Shown: positions 11,401 to 25,231, counted from the first letter of the stretch. The stretch is DNA of 64,000 nt from Asterias rubens (GCF_902459465.1 NC_047063.1:24845055-24909054), one strand, 5' to 3'. Made by a program: numbers and translations. The notes: a model not told the origin generated them from the sequence alone.

Positions 11401-14400
11401 GATAAAAAATAAGCAGTTATGTAATTTAATTTTCTGGGATCGAATGCTGTTTGGTTCCAAAGGACAGGTGAAGGAGAAAACGAAGATGTTGAGAGCTGGG
11501 CCCAATTTCATGGCTCTGCTTAGATTAGAATCAGCATTTACGGAAGCAGTTAATTCTGCGCTTATGTCAAGCAGATTTCACAGGTTAGCAGGAAATTTCT
11601 GCTATAAAAAAATGCGTTTGCATATGAGGACCTGTTTACAGGCCTTCTTTTGCTTACGCGTTTGCCCTGTAGGTGAAAATGGTGATCACAAGCGCATAAT
11701 TGGATGGAAAGCATAGCCATTAAGCATCCTGTACCAGCCCCACTTTCTAATGGACCCTTAATGTACTCGTACTTACCTCTTATGCATGTGATAAATGTGC
11801 CTTTATATAGGCCTCGCACTAGCCCAGCCTCTTTATAAATTTGCCGCACACAGTCAACCACACCGGAGAATCTCGCTGTTTGCCCTGAGGATTTTTGAGC
11901 CTGTGGTTTTTTTTTAGTATAAAGAGGCAGACAAAATATAGACAACAAGCTGGGTCAAGAAAATGACAACCTACAACAGAAATCACTAAAGAACATTAAT
12001 GAAAACAGTCAATAATAACTTAAAGTGAAAGTGCAAACTGCTCACAATGTAAGGGACGTGTGTGCCAACAACTAATTTTTTAAATCATAAGTCATTGCAT
12101 CACACATGTGCTTATTTGATGCAAGCCCAAAGTTTTCTGGTGTGGCAGGAGAATCTGTCCCCCAGCAGATTCCGTCTTCCCATACGGCAAACTGTGTACA
12201 AACTTCTTCTGATAGCGCCCTCTTTTGAATCCTCCTCCTCCAGCCCATGTTTATTTCCCCTATGGGATACAGAATCTCAGGCGGACAGATTTCCTTATGA
12301 CACCGACTCAAAATCTGGCACACTTCTCGGAGTCATTTTTAACAAAGGAAACCATAAGTTTCATAGTTCCAAAATATTTCTGACACCAGGGAAAACCCTA
12401 AACAAATTGATCGCCAAAAGTTACCTGCAAAAGGCATTTGACTCTTTCACATGCTGGGCAAACAGTCATGAAGAAGCAAGCACTAAACATTCCAGACAAG
12501 AAGATCTGCGTTAAGCTAAGGGATAATGAAAGAACAATAAATCTAGGGTTAAGATAGCCTGAACAGCTGATGTCACACTTCAAGGCTTGTGAATAATGCC
12601 AGAGACCAGCCTCGATAACGGCGTGTACATTCACCTTTGACCTACATTCATTTCCTATAGATTAACATGTACCCAGTCAAATTCTATGGCAGACGTGATA
12701 GGAGTGTACTGTTTGGGCATCTATGGAAAGCTCATGTCACTGCACGCTTATCCAATGATATCCAATGGAATCACTGATGTGAGTAGTAGTCTAGTGGGAT
12801 TTCTGAAAAAGAGCCCTAGATAAGGTGATTGAGGCATTTTTGGGTAAGAGCAGGGAACCAGATTTTTTTTTACAATTCGGGTGTGCTGATTTCGAAAAAA
12901 ATGGTTCCCAAGCGAAATTGCATAATCATGTTTTTGACTTTTTAAAACCATTTTAAGCAAACCTCTGTAACATGACAGGATGGGGGGGGGGTATAGGCAC
13001 TGTTATAAAGTCAAAAACATGATTATGCAAATTAAATGGTCAAAAACTCAAAATTTCGCTTGGGAACAATTTTTTTCGGAATCAGCACACCAAAAATGTG
13101 TGAAAAAGTCTAGTTCCCCACTTTTACCTCAAAATGCCCCAAACAGTCACTTTTTCCAGAAATCCCACTAGACTATAGCAGGTACCTGTCTTTATCCTTG
13201 CGGATAAATACAGGGGCCCAGTCTAGGGTTAAGAGTGCTTTGCCACAGACTTAAAAATATCAATAAGAGGCATATTTTCCCTTATAAACATTGTATCAAA
13301 GCGCCCTACACTATTACCCATCTTTGCATTGGGCCTTAAAGCTTTCCTGAAACCATCTCAACTTCTTTGGAGTATGCATCACCGACAACCATTTTCTGAA
13401 TCAGTCAGTTTTACATTAGGCCCAACAGTTAACCTTCTCATTTTCTTCTATTGCCTTTTTACCAAAAGTCTCCGTCCTTTAAGTGTTTGTTTTTTTGTCT
13501 GTCCTGCGGAGTCACAAAGAGATTTTCTCCAACCCATTCTCTTGTCTGGATTCTTAAATGTTTCATTTCAGTATTTTTGTAAAAAATCTGAAGTGTATAA
13601 ACAAAATAGTGTCTACCCTTGCAAGTACAAATATATGCCTGGTTGATAAGAAGCACCTTGGGTTGCTTAAGACTGCACGGTTAATGACCAAGATGTGCAA
13701 CTACACTCAAATGACTCAGTAACTCAGAACTTGAGTTTGATGCAACATTAGCAACAACTTGTCAGCTTTACTTTGTTTTATTTACTTTGAGTGTGCCCAT
13801 TTTCCGAGGCAGACCCGGGGCTCAATCGATCATAGTGAGAGAAGGACGGCCGTTATTCCCCGGGGGGCCATCCCCGGGGAATAGCGTAGTGCGAAAAATG
13901 GCTAACGGCATTCTTACCTGTATCTTCCATCCTCACCAGAGGGGGTCTGCAGTTTCTTTCCCATCGCAAACCCTGTGAAGCTTAGTGCTGATATTGGCAT
14001 GGCCATAGCTAAGGGTGCTAGCATGCCTTTGTATAAACCGGAAAAACCCTGCAAACGGTACCAAATATAAGAAACATATGAACCGAGTAATAACTCAGAA
14101 TAACAATTAACCTCAAATCAGCTGAAGAAAGAGCTTTCTGCAGAGTGGCACCACAGCTATGGAACAGTCTTCCTGCAGACTTAAGAAATATGAACTTCAT
14201 AGCTGTTTTTAAATCTAGACTTAAAACTTATCGTTTTAATATTGAACATAATTAGACTTTTTATATTGTCTGTGTATTATAGATTGATAAATGCATTTCT
14301 TGCTGTAGTACCATTAATTTTTTTGTTGTACTTTTTAAAGTTTTTGCCTTGTTTGTACAAATTTCATCTGTTTTAGCTTTTGTTTTGCTTTTAATGTTTA

Positions 14401-16734
14401 GTGGTTTTTGCCTTTTTATGTACAGCGCCTTTGAGCAATTTTGTTATTTATAACACACCTCTTGCTTGTTCTGTATTCTGGTTGGCTGAAACACGGTCAC
14501 GTGGGATGAACTAATATAGGCTAATGAGTTGGGGTGGTTCTAAAAAGAACCGTTGGTTTCAACTTGGCTTTTTTCTCCAGAAGACGATCAGAGCATACTG
14601 ATCGAAACGTCGAGTTGAAACCAACGGTTTTTTTCAGAACCACCCCAATTCATTAGAGGTAGTCATTACATGGTGTTACCGCAAACCTTTCTATATCGTA
14701 TTTCCACCATGCAAAGTTTCAAATCCTACTTAATATAGGCTAGTGATCGCGCACGCGTGTTTTGCGAGAATAGTACCAGAGCAGGCAATAGTCCTTGAAT
14801 ATAGTGCCCGCGGTAACAGCGCCCTCTCTTGACCGTGAACAACAACTACAAAACTCCTTTTTCTGTTCATATTTGACATTTAAGAGCGAGCTGTGTTATA
14901 AAACACATACATTGTATTGACTGGCATAATTCGGTAACTAGTGTATGTCTATTCCCCTTCGGGCCTGTGAGTGACCAGAAGAGGGGCCCAAATAGGTCGC
15001 TCTTCTGGTCACTCAAGTCCCTCGTGGGAACAGACGTATACTACTCTAGTTACCTCGTTGCCAGTCAATATGTGTATAATATGGCGCTTTATAAATGCCA
15101 TTACTGTTATTATTGTTATTATTAACATTTGGTGTGTTTGGCAGGAGGCCGTTTAAAGGTGGTCCTGAACAACTCTTTCATGTGTTATGACCTGTGATAC
15201 TTACCTCACCCAAGTAGATTTTCCTAGCACAGTCTGCCATACCGCTGTAAATGGGGCTGATTCCTGTGACAGCTGCTGGTTGGGTCTGCAATCGTAACTG
15301 GACATCAACAACAAATTTAACAAGTTTAAAGATGTTTTTAGTGTTCTACGTTTAGCTAAAAATTTATTCTTTATGGAGATGAAAATGTGTGATTTGATCT
15401 TGAATGGCAATTGCAAAAATTGCATCCTCAACAAATCTTGAGCTAAATATTGTGTGCGTGCGATCAGCATCCCCGGGTCGACCTCGTGGTGCTCGTTCGG
15501 GTGAGCCCCCCGACAAGAGCTAATCGAATGATCACTCACCCTCGGGTCCGAATGTATTGAGGCAACTGCATCCATTGCCTCTGTCTGTCCTGTCTGTGTA
15601 GTTGTGATGATCATAACCCTCCATATTCCTGATTGTCGGGAGGATGGGGTTACGATCGTCACAACTACTCTTTAGCCGTGTTCGCACTGGATTAATATTT
15701 TGGGTAACTTAACCATGACGCTTGGTAACATTCCGACGCGTTAACTTTCCCACCGTCTGCACTTGGTTTATTTGACTCGGCTAAACTTGCCGAGACCGTG
15801 GGTAAACTAACCGAGCTGGCCCCCTGCGTAACATTGAATAGTTCAATAATCACAAAAATCTTATTCTTCCTTGACAAAACATGTCAGCTTCTTCAGGTCA
15901 CAGCTGATGGGAGATTTAACCGAGTCGCGTCATTCGCATTGGACTTTCTGGTTCGGTTTAACTGACCTGGTCAATCTTCCTGGGCGACTTTGGCTCGGTT
16001 GATGGTTTAACTACCCATTCGGGTAAGTTACCTGGGAGGAAAACTTCCTGGGCTGTTCGCATTGGACTTAAAAAAGGTTAGTTACCCATAGGCTCGGTTA
16101 GTTTACCCAAATTAAGTCCAATGCGAACAGGGCTTAAGGAGTATCACTTTCAGTCACCTACTCACCCAGCCAGTCTGTCGATGATCACAGAGTATGGATT
16201 TCAGAATAGGAGTAGTTACAATAATTGTATTGTAATGCTCCGACTTGGGTTAAAGCATTACAATTATTGTAACAAATTAGAATAGGAGGTACTGCCAGCT
16301 GGTCACTGTGGTAGATCTCAAAATCAAAATTCACAGGGGAGCCTTGTAGTTTCTAGAAGTAGGGAGACGATAGCCGGACGAAACCGAAATAGTTCTAGGA
16401 GTAGAGCAAGGGTACTTCTAGAAACTAGTATAACTTACATTGTATAAGGGCTCCCATATGAGAGCCTTTATAGTGTCTACACACAGTGGCCCGGTCATGG
16501 GGAGGTAGAACTCCATGGTTTCTAAGATAATAAGAAGAAGGGTACTCCCCCTTGCTGTCCCGCTGTTGTGTTGGCTCATGGCTGTCGTTAGGTTAAGTAT
16601 TTTAAGTTATACTTTAGAGGACATGGGCTCACCTTAATTGTGTCTAAAGGATGGCCAGTGATGAGGGCACACATTCCACCAAAACCACCCGAGATGAAAT
16701 GCCCAGCCATTCCCAAGTCAATATCGTCAGCCAT
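8493..16734 (-). CDS. SLC25A20: Mitochondrial carrier of the carnitine/acylcarnitine type (SLC25A20-like), eight exons recognised
   Basis: Minus-strand exons: 16734-16633 (start MADDIDLG), 15297-15205, 14048-13918, 12515-12425, 11900-11777, then a gap, 10148-10027, 9720-9596 and 8546-8493 (stop TAA). All have AG/GT borders and compatible phases except across the gap. The family exchanges acylcarnitine for carnitine across the inner mitochondrial membrane. Repeat 1 shows GHPLDTIK-LRLQTQP and GFSGLYKGMLAP; repeat 2 shows ERVKCLLQ and LVRGLYKGTFITCIR; repeat 3 shows AIGPDTVKSRLQT, YPNGARDVVREILKKEG and FIGFEIAMKFL, the last closely resembling the end of animal CAC. The recognised exons give about 280 residues; the family has about 300. 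The missing exon should code for the DVPASG...YEW stretch, start in phase 1 and end in phase 2; I did not find it in 10149-11776. In repeat 2 the signature reads CPACERVK, with Pro one residue further from Glu than usual. Confidence 0.87.
8650..8910 (+). mobile_element. 3' end of a CR1/L2-like LINE
   Basis: The plus strand encodes a decayed end of a LINE reverse transcriptase protein: PPIWNSL, then TTFKSLLKTYLMSQVFKD and a stop. The tail has ACAAGTCTTTATTATT. A closely related, longer copy lies at 56268-56612. It sits just upstream (in the intron) of the last carrier exon, antisense to the gene. Confidence 0.7.
9086..9337 (+). repeat. 36-bp tandem repeat, seven copies, each with a Pol III A-box-like motif
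   Basis: Units start at 9086, 9122, 9158, 9194, 9230, 9266 and 9302. Each contains TTCGGGTTAGCGTAGTGGTT, whose TAGCGTAGTGG fits the tRNA A-box consensus; the last copy has TAGCATAGTGG. Because 36 is divisible by 3, the array is open in several frames on both strands, giving 12-residue repeats without meaning. It lies in a carrier intron. Confidence 0.95.
9302..9480 (+). mobile_element. tRNA-derived SINE joined to the amplified A-box units
   Basis: After the last 36-bp unit comes GGGTTTGAATCCCACTGGGG (9359-9378), which fits a B box with one change (T for C), about 40 bp downstream of the last A-box motif. The following sequence (ACTGGGTTTTCAGCCCAACC, then GGTTTTCC repeats) resembles a SINE body. 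The 3' end is uncertain. Confidence 0.6.
10149..11776. other. Carrier intron region lacking the expected exon
   Basis: Between exons 11900-11777 and 10148-10027 an exon of about 65-75 bases is expected. I read the minus strand for a DVPASG...YEW equivalent with splice borders and found none. The stretch holds AT-rich DNA and a family D fold-back element at about 11495-11720. Confidence 0.5.
11495..11720. mobile_element. Fold-back family D element (GGGCCCAATTTCATGG end)
   Basis: Begins GGGCCCAATTTCATGGCTCT at 11499 and continues with TTACGGAAGCAGTTAATTCTGCGCTT, the arrangement seen inverted at 39550-39750. The right end is decayed. Confidence 0.55.
12785..13175. repeat. Diverged direct/inverted repeat in a carrier intron
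   Basis: A block around 12795-12960 (GGGATTTCTGAAAAAG ... CAAGCGAAATT ... GTTTTTGAC) recurs in inverted order at 12980-13172 (GTCAAAAACATGATTATGCAA ... AATTTCGCTTGGGAAC ... CAGAAATCCCACTAGAC). The two halves form one large imperfect palindrome of nearly 400 bp, probably another fold-back element. Confidence 0.65.
14110..14455 (+). mobile_element. 3' end of a CR1/L2-like LINE
   Basis: A reading frame gives AEERAFCRVAPQLWNSLPAD, then FKSRLKTYRFNIEHN and a stop: the C-terminal part of a non-LTR retrotransposon ORF2. A 3' UTR ending near TACAGCGCCTTTGAGC follows. It is antisense within a carrier intron and truncated at the 5' side. Confidence 0.75.
14515..14735. mobile_element. Fold-back family E element
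   Basis: Arms: GAGTTGGGGTGGTTCT and AACCGTTGGTTTCAACTTGG on the left; GTTGAAACCAACGGTTTTTT and AGAACCACCCCAATTCATTA on the right, then GTCATTACATGGTGTTACCG. Centre: CCAGAAGACGATCAGAGCAT. The same family is at 19805, 28165, 39960 and 54955. Confidence 0.75.
14905..15080. mobile_element. Palindromic element with arms of about 75 bp
   Basis: Left arm: TTGTATTGACTGGCATAATT, GGTAACTAGTGTATGTCTAT, GAGTGACCAGAAGAG. Right arm: CTCTTCTGGTCACTC, GGGAACAGACGTATACTACT, CTAGTTACC, TTGCCAGTCAATATG. The arms match as imperfect reverse complements around about 14990. No coding frame. Confidence 0.75.
15595..15668. mobile_element. Small hairpin element (AGTTGTGA...CCTCC type)
   Basis: GTAGTTGTGATGATCATAAC and CCTCC pair with GGAGG and GGGGTTACGATCGTCACAAC. 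Two further hairpins with the same ends are at 33188-33247 and 33463-33525. Confidence 0.6.
15672..16137. mobile_element. MITE with GTGTTCGCACTGGA inverted ends
   Basis: The left end GTGTTCGCACTGGATTAAT is inverted on the right as ATTAAGTCCAATGCGAACAG. The interior is rich in repeats of GGTAACTTAACC and GGTTTAACT type. A second copy, broken by later insertions, lies between 36668 and 38115. It sits in the first carrier intron. Confidence 0.7.
16336..16470. mobile_element. Hairpin element with TTTCTAGAAGTA arms
   Basis: GGGAGCCTTGTAGTTTCTAG followed by AAGTA pairs with TACTTCTAGAAACTAGTATA and GGGCTCCC. A related shorter hairpin occurs at 33343-33410. Confidence 0.55.
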
Positions 16735-17305
16735 CCTAACTATTGTTGGTGGGATTCGATTCGGTCCCCTCGCCGGCTAGCTGATGATACCCGATGCCGT
16801 CGAGAGGTCGAGACGAGGGTGGAGGACGGTTGTAAGCCTATATTTAAGAAGATTATCAGAAAGACCACGGTATCATGATGGGACCATAGAGTAAATCTCT
16901 GTCCTTACTCTATGACCTCACCAACACGGCCAGGGCCGTCATGTACATGTAATGCCTCAAATAATAATGGTTTGTTGCATTTTAACCATCGCACCGCATA
17001 TTATTATGTAAACATGCACACAGAAAGTCATGCACACACACATGTGTATGCGTGAAACTTTAAGTCAGGAGTTCAGACCAAAGTATTTTTAGAAATGATG
17101 CGCTAGACGAGCATGGTGCCTATGTATATTCATATTGTACAGTTATTAACCATAATGAGAAAAATGGAATGTCTTTTACAACACAACAACAGGAGATCTA
17201 TAGTGACTACAATCTGGATACCAAATTTCGCAATTAATGATGTAAACTATGTGTGACTTGTATAAACTATTGTATATAAATTATATTTGTTCCCATCATA
17301 ATCAT

Positions 17306-17426
17306 GTCAGGATGGCCGAGCGGTCTAAGGCGCCAGACTCAAGGATTATATCCTTCACATTGTACAATGTGACATGGGCGTTCTGGTCCACGAATGTGGG
17401 CGTGGGTTCGAATCCCACTTCTGACA
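17306..17426 (+). tRNA. tRNA-Leu (anticodon CAA) with a 37-nt intron
   Basis: The 5' exon 17306-17343 begins GTCAGGATGGCCGAGCGGTC, and the anticodon CAA is at 17340-17342. The intron is 17344-17380, and the 3' exon 17381-17426 carries the anticodon stem TCTGG, a long variable arm (TCCACGAATGTGGGC), the T arm GTGGGTTCGAATCCCAC, the acceptor strand TTCTGAC and discriminator A. The acceptor stem pairs fully. A and B boxes are intact and a run of eight T starts three bases past the gene, a good Pol III terminator. An intron one base after the anticodon is typical of animal tRNA-Leu(CAA). The intron contains the perfect palindrome TCACATTGTACAATGTGA. Confidence 0.95.
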
Positions 17427-17428
17427 AC

Positions 17429-17436
17429 CTTTTTTT
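17429..17436 (+). terminator. Pol III terminator of tRNA-Leu
   Basis: A run of eight T directly downstream of the tRNA, followed by further T-rich sequence. Confidence 0.85.
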
Positions 17437-19240
17437 TATTTTTATTCTTATTTTTAAAATATTATTTCTTAAAGCATAGACACGTCCGGATGATCAAACA
17501 GTCTCCGTGTATCGGTTGTTATTGTTTTCAGCACCCCCAGAAGACGCACAGTACATTCCTAATATAAAATGGGTTGCATGCACTTCCCTTTCCATGGAGG
17601 TATAGGTATTACAGTGAGCGGACATCTGCTGACCGTATGTCAGGGCTGGAATTACACGGAGGCCACACCCAGAGAGGCCATGGGCCTTCGTTGCCCTTGT
17701 TTTGGCCCTGGTGCCCCTTCACAACATTTTCAAGATCGACTGAATTAACTGAGGTGTAACCAAGATCACTGAGAACCTTATCGTTTTACTGATCCCGGAT
17801 CTGATCTTTCTGTAGAAAAGACGCAACATAATGTTCTTGACTTGGTTGGAAGCCATTTTTCAATTTAAATGTCTTTAGTACAAGATAGGGAAGGAAAACA
17901 ACTGGTTTTTATCTGAAATTTATATGAAGTTCGTTTATCCTCACACAATAGTTTTCCTGGGAAATGAAGTCAGAGGAAAACCGTCGTTCATTCGTATATC
18001 CCTTCTTTGTCTTGATATCCGTCCGTATAAAAAAATGACATTTTCTCAAACCCCCGATCGACCCAAACCTGGTCCTGCATGCAAATCTAGCGCTCAAAAA
18101 TAGTTGCAACTTTCGGACGGTTACAGCCAATATGACTGTTATTTGTTTACAGCAATGAGCCCCAACGTTTGAGAACAAGCACCCACCTATAGTACTATGA
18201 ACACTTCCAATAATAATGGAAGATTTATGTTTCACAGTTCAAATAAGTGGACCAAAGCGAGACTGAGACGAAAATAACTTGTCTCCTTTTGGGGTTATAT
18301 CGATTACAGGGTTATATCGATTACAGGCATCCGAATGTTAAATCGAGTCTGACACAATTGAGGTTCTTTACAACAAAAAATTATTATTTAAAATAATTTG
18401 TATAACACAATCCAATCAAAGAACTGATACCAATCCAAGAACTGACTCCGCGACAGTACAGTTAATACGATCCTATATAAGCTAAAGTAGTAGTCCCAGC
18501 CAATTTCCTATACCTTCCTCCCATGTAGTAGTTCACAAGCATGACAGTTTTTTTCAGAACTGAGAAGTCTCCCGAACATCTGATAAATCTACTCCGCGGT
18601 AGTAGAATAAAGAAAGACAGTTCTTTAAGAGCAAACTCTATCCTGGCAAGTAGGAACACACACACGTGTTATACGGCAAACCAAATTACCTCACCATGCA
18701 ATGCCTCAAATCATAATATTACACATCCATTAGCAAAATTTGCGCCTATAACACGATGAGGAAACGAGAAGAAATTTCAATGTTTAGAAGTGGGAGGAAA
18801 ACTATACAAAATAGAAGCAAACAATAAAACAACGTTGACGGTTGCGGTTGATATTTAAGATGAAAACAACAAATAATTTCTAAATAAAGAAAGTCGCCGA
18901 CCATTGATTACGTTTTCTTCTCGTTCTACTTGCATGACATGGGCCGAATTTCGTTTTTTGTTTTGTGTTGCTCAAAGCTGTTTATATGTATAGGGAAACA
19001 CAATTATGTGTTATGTTGGTATAATAGGGCTTCCTTTATGCACAATTTGCTATGGCCATTATAATTTATGATGATTTCTTTATCAATAAGTTAAGTAATA
19101 CTTATGAAAATAAATAAGACCCTTATAAACTCAAAGGCATTTTCCAAAATCTCTCGACACATTTCAGTTTTGTACAATTTGTAGTCGAAACTATTTGCAT
19201 TACTGTTCGTCCTCAACGATGCAACCATCCGCACAGCAAC
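17437..19240. other. Spacer between tRNA-Leu and actin; one repeat of family F
   Basis: No gene was recognised. 18470-18720 is an inverted copy of family F (CAGAACTGAGAAGTCTCCC, ATCTACTCCGCGGTAGTAGA, TACCTCACCATGCAATGCCT). A direct duplication GGGTTATATCGATTACAG occurs twice at 18290-18330. Confidence 0.55.
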
Positions 19241-21653
<2,413 letters not shown>

Positions 21654-21732
21654 GATGATGTAGGTGGTGTGGGTTTCGCCTTTCTTAGATTTGTAGAAAA
21701 TAATCCTGTAAATAGAATGTTGTACAGAGTTT

Positions 21733-22104
21733 TAAAGGGACACATTGCCTTTAATATATTAATTTACATGTCTATAATCATAATAGGCATGTTTGTGTGG
21801 ATCATTCTACTTTCAAAACATCTTTATAAACCGGTCTTTCTGTAACAGACGGTTTCAAAACGCATTTCACAGATGAACTCGCCCGAATACGTTGCAACTT
21901 TTTGACTCCCGTAACATTGAATGGCCGACCATGTAAGTTCGCAAAGTAAAATGAAAACCACGCAATTTCGAGGCAAATGTGTGTGGGACATTGTATTCTA
22001 CTTTTAAAACATCTTTCTAACCATATTATTTTATTTTATAACAAACGGTTACGAACGCTTTTCAAAGACCAACTCGACCGATCCAAGGCAACGTGTTCCT
22101 TTAA
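21733..22104. mobile_element. TTAA-flanked fold-back element, family A (copy 2)
   Basis: Body 21737-22100 between TTAA at 21733 and 22101. The right arm is well kept (GACCAACTCGACCGATCCAA, then GGCAACGTGTTCCT); the left is more decayed (AGGGACACATTGCC). It lies just upstream of the minus-strand actin start. Confidence 0.8.
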
Positions 22105-24189
22105 ACCTCTGTCTCTGATAAATATAATTATTTCACTTTTATTTTGTATAATACTTTGTTCGGGTTTCGGTCATCTCTTTAGTTTTTTAAAAAACAAAAT
22201 CAGAAGTGAGATGTGAGATTTTTTGATGGACCTTATCCAATTGCAAATAGAGTAACAAGTCTGCAGAATATACGTGGTTCTCTTTGTATCAACATAAATT
22301 CCGATGTGAAGGTCGAGGACCGCTAAAGATTCGGAATTAATTTCGTCTGTTACGCAACTGTTGAGTGCATGTGAGCTAATATTAATCAAAATTTTAAGGG
22401 GAAATCAGATGATTCGGTTGCTACAATTAAAAGTCGTGTCATAAACTGACGTGAATATATCTGTTTTTCTCTTTGAACAATTCAAAAATAAATGAAAACA
22501 GATGTTTTTTTGTATGACCACTTCAAGCTGGTTGAAACAAAATATTGAAAAGGCCGTGTTAGGTTTATCATGGAGGTAGAAATAGATTTCATACCTCCAT
22601 TGGTTCATGGATACAACTTGAAGGCTAAATATTACATGCAGTGTTTTAAAATACTTTGTAAAAAAAAAACGTACCCAAAATGGTTCTCACTGGTCACGGC
22701 ACTGGTCAAGCTGGGATGGAATACGGTTCGACAGGAGTCTTCGATAGAGTCTTGAAAGGTGACGAGGAATTATTTTACAATAGTTTAAAAACGGTTTGCA
22801 ATAATATCACTGATCTCTTATTATGCAGAAGTAAAACTGTGCACTTCGAATGCTCGCAATGTGGTTTCTTGTCTTCCCAGCCGTAAGCTAGCCATTTTTA
22901 TATTTTTTTTTTAATTTCAGGGAGAAACTTTATTTATGCCCTTGTATGGCAAAGACTTGGGTAATCCCTTGGCTACCTGTGTTGTAAGTTTAAGGGAGAA
23001 TTATGGCCTAATATGGCGAAGACTGGGGTAATCCTTCGACTATCTAGTCCGTGTAAGTCATAGGACTTTTATTTGCACAGTTACATCATTTTGTTTATCA
23101 CCCGATGTTTGATCTTAGTGAATCATCAAACACACACCAGATGAAGCTTGGCTCTGGTACTGCACTCGAGCCACTGCTCTGAAGACAATAATACATCATG
23201 ACTCGTACACACACTCAGAAAGGTTTGTGATGCATCTTGTTATTTTTAGCGATGATATTTTTCCAGGGATTTGAGTCTCTACATACACCACTCATCGGTG
23301 AAGTCCCGAACACCATATAAGGCAAGGTCAGACTATAGGTGAGTTTCAATAGTGAGAACTGTATAGCGTCAAGCTTCACTGCACACCAACTCTTGATTTA
23401 CTAGGCCGATATTGGTTTTAGATCTCGTTGGGTAAACACAACATGTAGGGCCGTCTTTTAAAGTATAGTGCAAGTAGACCTACTAATACCCTTTTAAGGC
23501 CAAAATTGTATTCAGACATCAAAAGAAGTGACTCCCTTTTATAAGACGATTATCAAAAAGATCCTACTTGCCACAACTTCGTACCTGAGCACAGCAATAT
23601 TATTATTTGCACATTATGCTCACTACCAAAGTAAGATTGCCTCCGGGTGAATTTTGTTTTACACACACACCTCCAGACAGGTGTTGCGGTCTCAGTTGAC
23701 CGGTACCGCGGAGGTGTGCTAAAAGCTCAGCAATACCAAATACGGTAGAATACGTCACTTCATATGCGCACAGCAAGCGAAAGTGGTCGATTTCAGTGTC
23801 GGGCTGAGTCGACTGTTTGCTCGAGGGAGAGAGCCCGCCCACCCCACACTGCAGCATGCAGAACACCATTTTTGGTACTGCGTGTGGGTTTGTAGTGTGT
23901 GTCCCAAAATCACAAATTTTCGGGCCTTGCATGAACTTGATGACCGTCCTGGTGGTTGTGGCTTTTTCACTGACGAATCTGCATGGTGTTTCCCTCTGAT
24001 GGGAACTGGGCAACTGTGTTTAGGTAAGTATAAAAAACTATGCAATGGTTGCAAAAGAACACTACACGTCGTTTCTCCTTGACAAAACAGTCGGGTTTAT
24101 TGTCCATGGTTTAGTAGTTGCGACATTCGGTTCGGGAGATGTTGGTTTTTCAACTGGAGTGATGTACTTACTTCCCCCATCCATGGTAA
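22105..24189. other. Spacer between the two actin genes; no gene recognised
   Basis: AT-rich DNA with no conserved frame. A GC-richer block at 23640-24050 has overlapping open frames on both strands, but none matches a family I know. A motif there (GCGCACAGCAAGCGAAAGTG, near 23766) resembles one at 58213, so at least part is repeat-derived. Confidence 0.5.
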
Positions 24190-24670
24190 AGGATGCATTG
24201 CCTAGGATCGGACGAGTTGGACTATAAAAAGCGTTTGAAACCGTTTGGTATAAAATGCATAGGGCCTATTGTTGGAAAGATGTTTTAAAATAAAAGTGAT
24301 GACAGTAGAATACAATGTGACAATGATCCACACAAATTTGCCTCGAAATTGCGTGGTTTTCCTTTTAGTTTTACTTTGCGAACTAACACGGTCTGCTATT
24401 TATCATCTATCAGTCACTAATAATATCATTAATATAATAATGTCATTAATATATGAATGGGAGTCAAAAATAAAAAATTTGACTCCCATGGCTGACCGTG
24501 TTAGTCGATGAGGTTAAAGGAAAACCGGGCAATTTGGAGGCATGTTGTTGTGGATCGACATTGTATTCTACTTTTACAACATCTTTCTACCCATGCATTT
24601 TATAACAAACAGTTACAAACGTTTTTCAGTGAGACCAACTCGACCGATCCAAGGCAACGTGTTCCTTTAA
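24186..24670. mobile_element. TTAA element family A (copy 3) with extended centre
   Basis: Body about 24190-24666; TTAA at 24667-24670 on the right, GTAA on the left. Arms: GATCGGACGAGTTGG and AAAGCGTTTGAAACCGTTTG on the left; CAGTTACAAACG and CGACCGATCCAAGG on the right. The centre carries an extra ATTAATATAATAATG stretch and a fold AAAAATTTGACTCCC. Confidence 0.78.
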
Positions 24671-25231
24671 TAAGTACAATCCCGGCCAAAATGCTTGGGC
24701 CACCCATTTGCAACGTTACAAAAACATTCCATGTCCACTTCACCCAGACAAACATTCTCTTTGTGAGACTCTATTTTGTTAACTTGAGCGATGAACTTTA
24801 TTTGCATTGAAATATTCTGCGGACACACACAGACATGTATCCAATTCATCCAGTGCTGTGTAGAAAAAGGAAGGGCCTGGACTGCAGCATGCAGGGCCAG
24901 TGGAGTAGCCAAGGTCGTGGGGTTGGCAATAGTGCTCACAGGGGCGGAGAAAATGTTTTTTTTGTATACAATGAATGATCGCGACCGGGATTGCAACCAC
25001 AGCCAACCAGCCAACCACCTCAGCCCCCCCCCCCCAAAAAAAAACTTATAAAAATTACAGCAACGCACAAAATCAAACATGTATCATGTAGGGCCCAGTT
25101 CCCCCCCCCCCCCCCCCAACTGAAAAAGTCCTCACAACACTGCTAACCAAGGGGTTGAATTTTCACAATGCACAGAGTCATCCACAAACATGTACAACTT
25201 GATCTGAGTGGACGTACGTCTGAACTTCAAC

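Noticed and set aside
23603-24082. Overlapping frames on both strands of about 100-136 codons
   Set aside because: No known domain, no splice logic, and partial similarity to another place in the window suggests repeat DNA.
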